Part shown: positions 58,919 to 64,000 of the stretch, one piece after another | How the letters are laid out: the number at the start of each line of letters is the position of its first letter | How positions within the stretch are numbered: position 1 is the first letter of the stretch | Source of the DNA: JACCXG01 sp963834305 | GTDB taxonomy: Bacteria; Acidobacteriota; Vicinamibacteria; Vicinamibacterales; 2-12-FULL-66-21 | DNA: 64,000 nucleotides | Reading direction: 5' to 3' | Assembly: GCA_963834305.1 (NCBI GenBank) | Contig: CAWIAX010000003.1 | Location: 930,001 to 994,000 of the forward strand | Made by a program: the position numbers and the translations under genes | The notes under the pieces: generated by a model | The model's database searches: none | What the model was told of the DNA's origin: nothing | The model's input: the letters and a program-made list of their open reading frames with translations, nothing else

Positions 58919-59234
58919 AAGCGCCGGCTTCTGGCGCCCCGGCGACCATCGCCTGTCGCGCCGCGGCGGGGCCTCGCAGCGTGTGCGGCCGCGTCCCGGG
59001 TGGAACTGCGGCCGACTTGTGTCGGCGCGGCTCCTTCTGTACGATTCGTTTGAGCACAACCAATCGGTCCGCTCCTGTACGGGCTGGCTCCCGACTCCGG
59101 GCTCTCTCTTGTCTCGGCCATGCCGATGCGTTTGGCGCCGCCCTGCTCCTCTATGGCTTCGTGCTTGCCCCGCGTGCCGCCGCCAGGGACGAGTAGTCCC
59201 CCACCCGGCGTCAAAGCGCCAACCGAGCGCTGAC
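58919..59234. other. Spacer without recognised genes
   Basis: 316 bp between the PD40 gene and the monooxygenase. A plus-strand reading near 59100-59196 has a short hydrophobic run but no start context or homology I can defend. Confidence 0.45.
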
Positions 59235-60374
59235 GTGCGCGTCATCGTCGTCGGCGGCGGCATCGGCGGCATGACGGCCGCCATCGCGCTCGAGCAGCGG
59301 GGCATCGGCGTCGAGGTCTACGAGCGGGCCACGGCCCTGGCGGAAGTGGGAGCCGGCGTGTCGCTGTGGCCGAATGCGCTGAAGGCGCTGCACCAGCTGG
59401 GGATGAAGCCACGGCTCGACACCATGAGCTCCGTGAGCGATATCGCGGCGGTCCGCCGCTCCGACGGTGCCATGCTGTCGCACACTTCCTCGCGCGACTT
59501 CGTTGACCGCTTCGGCCTGCCCGCGACGGTGTTTCATCGTGCTGAACTGCTGGATGCGCTGGTGGAGCGCGCCCGGCGCGTGCCCATGCACCTGGGCCGT
59601 GCGTTGGAGAAGGTAGAGATCCACTCCGAGCGCGTCACGGCGCACTTCGCCGGCGGGACCCAGGCCACGGGCGATCTGTTGATCGGCGCGGACGGCCTTC
59701 GGTCCGTCGTGCGCCAGCAGCTCGGGATTCCGGGCGAGCCGCGCTATGCCGGCTACACCGCGTGGCGGGGCATTGCGCCGATCGCGCCAGCCGGACTGAT
59801 CGCTGGCGAGACGCTCGGGTGCGGTATGCGCTTCGGACTGGTACCGATCACCGGCAATCGCGTGTACTGGTATGCCACCAGCAATGCGCCGGAGGGCCGC
59901 CGCAAGGCTCCTGACGCCATGAAGACGCAACTGCTGGCGCTGTTCCAGGCGTGGCATCCGCCCATCCCGGACCTGATCGCCGCGACGGACGCGGCGCTGA
60001 TCCTGCACAACGACATCTACGATCGCGATCCCGTCGATCGATGGGGCACGGGTCCTGTCACCCTGCTCGGCGATGCCGCCCATCCGATGACGCCGAATCT
60101 GGGCCAGGGGGCGTGCCAGGCCATCGAAGACGCGCTCGTGCTGGCCCGGTGCATTGCCGGCGCGCCGGGCACCTCGGCGCTGCGTCGCTACGAGGCCGAG
60201 CGCATTCCACGGACGACGTCGGTCGTGCTCGGGTCGCGGCGGGTCGGGCGGGTAGGCCAGGTCCAGTCACCGATCGCGTGCCGGCTCCGCGATGCGGCGC
60301 TGCGGCTGCTGCCGCGGTCGGTCACCTTCCGCCAGCTGGCGCCTGTCGTCGGCTATCAGGGGCATCTCGGGTGA
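59235..60374 (+). CDS. FAD-dependent aromatic-hydroxylase-type monooxygenase
   Basis: 379 residues. GTG at 59235 places the dinucleotide fold VRVIVVGGGIGGMTAAIALE at the N-terminus. Also present are the DG motif (LLIGADGLRSVVRQQLG) and the FAD-ribityl motif GPVTLLGDAAHPMTPNLGQG. Group A flavoprotein hydroxylases use NAD(P)H to insert oxygen into aromatic or other substrates; this one is of the salicylate/zeaxanthin-epoxidase-like kind. No pathway neighbours are visible. The start follows a 300-bp spacer. Confidence 0.9.
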   Translation: MRVIVVGGGIGGMTAAIALEQRGIGVEVYERATALAEVGAGVSLWPNALKALHQLGMKPRLDTMSSVSDIAAVRRSDGAMLSHTSSRDFVDRFGLPATVFHRAELLDALVERARRVPMHLGRALEKVEIHSERVTAHFAGGTQATGDLLIGADGLRSVVRQQLGIPGEPRYAGYTAWRGIAPIAPAGLIAGETLGCGMRFGLVPITGNRVYWYATSNAPEGRRKAPDAMKTQLLALFQAWHPPIPDLIAATDAALILHNDIYDRDPVDRWGTGPVTLLGDAAHPMTPNLGQGACQAIEDALVLARCIAGAPGTSALRRYEAERIPRTTSVVLGSRRVGRVGQVQSPIACRLRDAALRLLPRSVTFRQLAPVVGYQGHLG

Positions 60375-60446
60375 GCCGGCGTCGGGCGAATCGACCCCAG
60401 GGCCCTTCTTCATTCACGATCGCGAGCGCGGCGACGATATCGAGAT

Positions 60447-61220
60447 CTATTGCACGAGCCAGCCGGCAAACTGCTGCCACGTCGCGCTCGGGCCGATGAC
60501 GATGGCGCGGATGTTCGCCCAGAGCAGCAGCGCAGCGCCTCCCCACAGCGACACCGGGTGGATCCGTCCATGCGCCCACCGATCGTGCATCGCGGCGGCG
60601 AAGTACAACGTCGCGAGCGGCAACAGGAACAGCGGAGGGATCGAGCGAACGACGGGAACGAACCGTCCAATCAGATGGTCGAGCGGCGCAGCCATCAGCG
60701 CGCCAGCCGTGGCCAGGATCATCAGCCGCTTGTGGACCTCAGGCTTGCGCCTGTTCCACAGGGCTGCTGATACGAGGACGGTGAAGGAGGCGAGGTCGCC
60801 CAGCGGAAACACCAGAAACATCAGCGGCCTTCCCGCCAGATCGAGATCGCCACTCAGGTCGGTGCCGCGTCTGGCCAGCGCGATGGCACTCGCGTAGCCG
60901 ACAGCGACCATCAGCACGGCCAGCAGCCCGCCGGCATAACCAAGGCGCCGATGCAGGTTGATGCGCCTGGAGGCGACCAGGATGGTCTGCGCGAGGTAGA
61001 GGACGAGCCAAAGGGCGAACACACCGCCGTGGAGCGCGACGAGTGGCGTCAGCGGCGCCCGTCGCGAACCAGGGTCGATCAGCGCGGGCGTGAACGCTGC
61101 CGCCGCAATCCCGAGGACAACCAACCCCATGCCGCGATAGAACCAGGGATGGGACGCGCGTGCGGCGACGTCGGTGCGAGTGGCTGTCGCGGCGGCGGCG
61201 GCGCTGTGGTTCGGTGACAT
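60447..61220 (-). CDS. Seven-span membrane protein
   Basis: 257 residues from the ATG at 61220, chosen because AAGGAG lies 9 nt upstream. About seven hydrophobic segments (starting GMGLVVLGIAAAAFTPALI, then VALHGGVFALWLVLYLAQTI, then LGYAGGLLAVLMVAVGYASA and so on). A histidine-containing LNLHRRLGYAGG-like loop (RRINLHRRLGYAGG) and KPEVHKRLMILATAG are conserved in a family of unknown function seen in many soil bacteria. Divergent from the HTH-TPR gene. Confidence 0.72.
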   Translation of the reverse strand: MSPNHSAAAAATATRTDVAARASHPWFYRGMGLVVLGIAAAAFTPALIDPGSRRAPLTPLVALHGGVFALWLVLYLAQTILVASRRINLHRRLGYAGGLLAVLMVAVGYASAIALARRGTDLSGDLDLAGRPLMFLVFPLGDLASFTVLVSAALWNRRKPEVHKRLMILATAGALMAAPLDHLIGRFVPVVRSIPPLFLLPLATLYFAAAMHDRWAHGRIHPVSLWGGAALLLWANIRAIVIGPSATWQQFAGWLVQ

Positions 61221-61377
61221 GTTCGTCCGCTCCTTGGAGCGACTCTCGAGCGTCGCTGGTCGTGCGGGGCCGGGCGGGTCTTCCAGTCGCACCGTAGCAT
61301 CGATCGCGGCGGCGGAGGCGCGTCAACATGCGCCACGGCCGGACAGCCGTATGCGATACTCCGGTGAAAAGGTTCGG

Positions 61378-62520
61378 ATGAACCCCACAGACCGCCTGGA
61401 TTCCTGGAAGGAGATCGCAGCCTATCTCAAGCGCGGCGTCCGAACAGCGCAGCGCTGGGAACATGCCGGCCTGCCAGTCCGGCGTGTGGCGACCGACCGG
61501 GGTGTCGTGTACGCGTTCCCATCCGAGATCGACGCCTGGTGGGCGGCTCAGCTGCCGATCGCGACCGGCAGATTACCGGACCCGCGCGCCGAGGCCGCGT
61601 ATCGCCAGGCGCAGGATCACGCCCGCCACGGTGGGATGCAGGTGCGAAGCTTTCTCGGTGAGGCCATCGCCCTCGATCCGGACTTCGCGCTGCCACACGC
61701 GCATCTCGCGACGTACTTCTTCACGCTGGTCGTCATCGGACTCATGGCGCCGGACCAGGGGCTCACCGCGGCACGTGCGTCGGCGCGGCGTGCCCTCGAC
61801 CTCGACGCGACGCTCGCCGAAGCGCAGGCCGTGCTTGCCACGATCGCCGGTGTTCAGGATTTCGCCTGGAGCGCGGCCGAGAAACATTTTCTGGCAGCGC
61901 TCCGAAACGAGCCGGTTGCCCCCTCGGTACGCCTCTACTATGCGAGTTGGTATCTATCTCCGCTGGGGCGGCGCATCGAGGCCCTCACGCAACTACGCCT
62001 GGCTCTCCTTGATGATCCGCTGTCGCTGATCGGCCGGCTGCACATCACGATGGAGCTCCAGGCCCTGGGCCGAACGGCAGAAGCAGCCGCTGAGCTCGAA
62101 CGCCTTCTCGAGATCGACGCACAGTTCGGACCCGCCATTGGTGTCCGCGGCCATGAGTACCTGCGGCAGGAGCGGCTCGAAGACGCGTTGGACTGCGCGG
62201 AACGCTCTCTCGCCGTCCTGCCGGATCATCCCAATGCCGTGGGGTTTCTGGCGGGTGTCCTGCGGCGCATGGGGCAGCACGCCCGGAGCGAGCTCCTGCT
62301 CGAGACCCTGGCGCACGAACGACCGTTCGGCGCGGCCAGGGCCCGTGCGGAGTGTCACCTCGCGTGCGGTGAAATGGACGCAGCCATCCCATGGCTGGAG
62401 ACCGCCATCCAGAACCGCGACCCAGGCATCTGGCTCGTGCTCGCGGGGGCCGCAGGCGGAGTCGTTCGCGCCTCCAGACACTGGAATGCGCTGGCGGCTC
62501 GCATGAACATCGCGCCGTGA
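61378..62520 (+). CDS. Helix-turn-helix protein with TPR array
   Basis: 380 residues. The N-terminal 60 residues are a MerR/excisionase-like DNA-binding domain: LDSWKEIAAYLKRGVRTAQR, WEHAGLPVRRVATDRGVVYA, FPSEIDAWW. TPR-type helices follow to the end (LPHAHLATYFFTLVVIGLMA, ALDLDATLAEAQAVLATIAG, LEDALDCAERSLAVLPDHPN). HTH plus TPR proteins of this type are frequent in Acidobacteriota and probably regulate nearby genes. It is divergent from the seven-span membrane protein, with about 155 bp between them. Confidence 0.83.
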   Translation: MNPTDRLDSWKEIAAYLKRGVRTAQRWEHAGLPVRRVATDRGVVYAFPSEIDAWWAAQLPIATGRLPDPRAEAAYRQAQDHARHGGMQVRSFLGEAIALDPDFALPHAHLATYFFTLVVIGLMAPDQGLTAARASARRALDLDATLAEAQAVLATIAGVQDFAWSAAEKHFLAALRNEPVAPSVRLYYASWYLSPLGRRIEALTQLRLALLDDPLSLIGRLHITMELQALGRTAEAAAELERLLEIDAQFGPAIGVRGHEYLRQERLEDALDCAERSLAVLPDHPNAVGFLAGVLRRMGQHARSELLLETLAHERPFGAARARAECHLACGEMDAAIPWLETAIQNRDPGIWLVLAGAAGGVVRASRHWNALAARMNIAP

Positions 62521-62589
62521 CGCCAGGGATCGCGTAGCCAGCAGGCTGGCGGGCAACTCGACCGCGAACCCGGCCAATCAGCTATCCTG

Positions 62590-63342
62590 TTGCGCGTGGC
62601 ACAAGGACACCAGAAGCGCGGCCGCACGCCGCCGGCGGCCAGGCAGGCCGCGGACCATCGCGCGCCTGGCCGCACCGTCGGCAGGCGCGTGTCGCGCGTC
62701 GATCAGGCCTACGAAGAGATTCGCGGCCGCATCGTCAACAACGAGTACCCGCCCTCGCACCAGGTGCTCGAGCACGAGCTCGCGGCGGAGCTCGGGATGA
62801 GCCGGACGCCGGTGCGCGAAGCCCTGATTCGGCTCGAGAACGAGAAGTTCGTGCAGATCGTGCCGCGTCATGGCATGCGGGTCGTCCCGTTGTCCTTGAA
62901 CGATCTGCGGGACGTGTACGACGTGCTCACGGCGCTCGAGTTGACGGCAATCGAGCGCCTGGCTCGCTCGGGCCTGGACGACAGTGCGGCGGCCGCACTC
63001 GCGAAGGCGCTGGACGACATGGACACGGCGCTCAAGAAGCGGGACTTCGACGGGTGGGTCAGTGCCGACGAGCGTTTTCACCGCACGGTGACGGACGTCT
63101 GTGGCAACTCCCGCCTGGCCTCCATGGCCTTCATGCTGTGGGATCAGAGCCACCGCGCGCGCCTGACGACGGTGCGGATGCGGCCGGCGCTGGAGGTATC
63201 GAATCGCGAACACCGTGCGGTGGTCGATGCCATCCGGCGCGGCGACTGGCGGGACGCGGTCGCGAAACATGCCAAACACCGGGCCCGGACCAGCCGCGAG
63301 ATCCTCAGGCTGCTCGAGGAGTGCCGCCTGGCAACACCGTGA
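62590..63342 (+). CDS. GntR-family regulator (FadR/FCD type)
   Basis: 250 residues. The winged helix is VDQAYEEIRGRIVNNEYPPS, HQVLEHELAAELGMSRTPVR, EALIRLENEKFVQIVPRHGM; the FCD effector domain follows with LTALELTAIERLARSG, DERFHRTVTDVCGNSRLAS and EHRAVVDAIRRGDWRDAVAK. FCD regulators respond to sugar acids and other carboxylates. The TTG at 62590 is the longest start; a GTG at 62596 is possible. It converges on an SMP-30/gluconolactonase gene, which it may control. Confidence 0.92.
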   Translation: MRVAQGHQKRGRTPPAARQAADHRAPGRTVGRRVSRVDQAYEEIRGRIVNNEYPPSHQVLEHELAAELGMSRTPVREALIRLENEKFVQIVPRHGMRVVPLSLNDLRDVYDVLTALELTAIERLARSGLDDSAAAALAKALDDMDTALKKRDFDGWVSADERFHRTVTDVCGNSRLASMAFMLWDQSHRARLTTVRMRPALEVSNREHRAVVDAIRRGDWRDAVAKHAKHRARTSREILRLLEECRLATP

Positions 63343-63354
63343 CCCCGGTCACGG
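63337..63354. terminator. 18-bp palindrome carrying two stop codons
   Basis: CCGTGACCCCGGTCACGG is an inverted repeat of two 8-bp arms with CC between. The TGA in the left arm ends the GntR gene and the TCA in the right arm is the stop of the convergent SMP-30 gene. Confidence 0.5.
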
Positions 63355-64000
63355 CACGCGGTCGCTGAACGGCGCCGGCACGCCGGGAACGGGGCTGCGG
63401 AAGCGATACAGGCAGTCGCCGTGCAGCGACCCGAGAAACACCGTCTGCCGGTCGGGATCGCCGAACGAAAGGCTCGTGACATGCTGCAGCCGGGCTTCCG
63501 GGATGCGTCCGAGATGCTCCGCGGTCATCGTCCCCGCAGCAAAGGCGGTTTCGACGGCAGCGACAAAGCCATCATCGGTGTCCGCGACGATCGTCTCGAG
63601 CCCGCCGCCAGGGCGAATGCGATCGACCCGGTTGCTCACCAGGCTGGTTACCCAGATCCCACCCTCGACATCGAAGGCAAAGCCATCGGGGAAGAAGCCG
63701 TAGCCGAACTGCATCACGGTCGCTCGTGGTCCGAGGGTCCCGTCCGGAGCGACGGGATACCGGAGCAGTCGCCGGCCGAAGGTCTCGACGGCGTAGAGGA
63801 ACTGACCCGACGGATCGAGCCGGACCTCGTTGGCGTAGTGCAGGCCGTCGGCGACGATGCGCGCGCCGTCAGGCGTCACGCAGGCGACGAAGCCGTCGGC
63901 AACGCCGGGCCGCCAGGCGAGTTGCCGCGGATAGTGCCGCGTGCTGACGGAAATCCACGTTCGCCGGCAGTCGTCCTCGATCGCGAAGTTGGTCGGGGGC
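63349..64000 (-). CDS. SMP-30/gluconolactonase-like protein, 5' end outside window
   Basis: 216 C-terminal residues are inside the window. The propeller is recognisable: GVADGFVACVTPDGARIVAD, GLHYANEVRLDPSGQFLYAV (metal Asn), ETFGRRLLRYPVAPDGTLGP and FPDGFAFDVEGGIWVTSLVS (the PDGxxxD metal motif). Such proteins hydrolyse sugar lactones or related lactones. The reading is open to the window edge, where PTNFAIEDDCRRTWISVSTR continues it. Probably part of a sugar-acid locus with the GntR regulator. Confidence 0.87.
   Translation of the reverse strand, partial: PPTNFAIEDDCRRTWISVSTRHYPRQLAWRPGVADGFVACVTPDGARIVADGLHYANEVRLDPSGQFLYAVETFGRRLLRYPVAPDGTLGPRATVMQFGYGFFPDGFAFDVEGGIWVTSLVSNRVDRIRPGGGLETIVADTDDGFVAAVETAFAAGTMTAEHLGRIPEARLQHVTSLSFGDPDRQTVFLGSLHGDCLYRFRSPVPGVPAPFSDRVP

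Overview
The window is 64 kb of GC-rich bacterial chromosome. Several gene combinations point to Acidobacteriota, most likely the Vicinamibacteria-type lineage. These are a PadR regulator fused in operon to an MacB/FtsX-type orphan permease (27088-30172), an ECF sigma factor of the long-linker type translationally coupled to a Ser/Thr kinase with a C-terminal beta-propeller (54466-57874), Oar-like TonB-receptor remnants with an N-terminal carboxypeptidase-regulatory domain, a winged-helix regulator with a C-terminal membrane anchor, many Tat- or Sec-exported enolase-superfamily and quinoprotein enzymes, and spacers full of 7-bp repeats. The taxonomic call is inference from gene content; no rRNA is present.

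Layout. 1-2.8 kb: end of a MoaB/MogA-like gene, tRNA-Arg(ACG), a DinB-fold protein, a frame-broken AIM24 gene and a Tat-exported SUMF1-domain protein facing a secreted sulfatase (2.8-4.3 kb). 4.3-11 kb: a likely exopolysaccharide module (RskA-domain coiled-coil protein, BcsA-like GT2 synthase, giant TPR/beta-barrel exporter, small membrane protein). 11-12 kb: gene-free spacer with three 7-bp repeat arrays, two of them mutually inverted. 12-25.5 kb: a degenerate sigma54-AAA-like mini-protein, a triple-PAS kinase/LuxR regulator pair, cutC, creatininase-like, FecR/OmpA/CHASE2-HD-GYP operon, an amino-sugar operon (isomerase, nagB with an AUA start, nagA, beta-propeller), a zinc-ribbon mini-protein, a wHTH regulator and a second sigma54-AAA-like mini-protein. 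25.6-26.8 kb: tadA, tRNA-Ser(CGA) and a 131-bp tandem repeat closed by a duplicated tRNA tail. 27-30 kb: ADOP permease and PadR.

30-45.5 kb is a decayed and rearranged region: remnants of an AtuA gene, a tRNA-Leu, a TonB receptor in two opposing pieces joined to an MFS tail, two alpha/beta hydrolase genes, a ParE toxin and a DHFR-like gene, plus a frame-broken PQQ dehydrogenase. They are interspersed with intact exported enzymes of carbohydrate and sugar-acid metabolism (CBM9-like protein, two CE1-type esterases, two enolase-superfamily proteins, a cupin-like protein, an exported RraA-like aldolase). 45.5-64 kb: SnoaL-like, DUF2254, EEP nuclease-like, an ion channel with an unusual filter, a large haem-binding propeller/HEAT/cytochrome protein, an outer-membrane protein pair, the ECF-kinase operon, a PD40 propeller, an FAD monooxygenase, a membrane protein, an HTH-TPR regulator, a GntR regulator and a partial SMP-30/gluconolactonase.

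The genes suggest a free-living polysaccharide degrader that exports much of its catabolic machinery, builds its own exopolysaccharide and uses c-di-GMP and phosphorelay signalling. Frame breaks are not evenly spread: large genes at 6.9-10.5 and 27-30 kb are intact while 1-1.8, 30-33.6, 39-45.5 and 56-57.3 kb contain many single-base lesions. Either true decay or local consensus errors could explain this.
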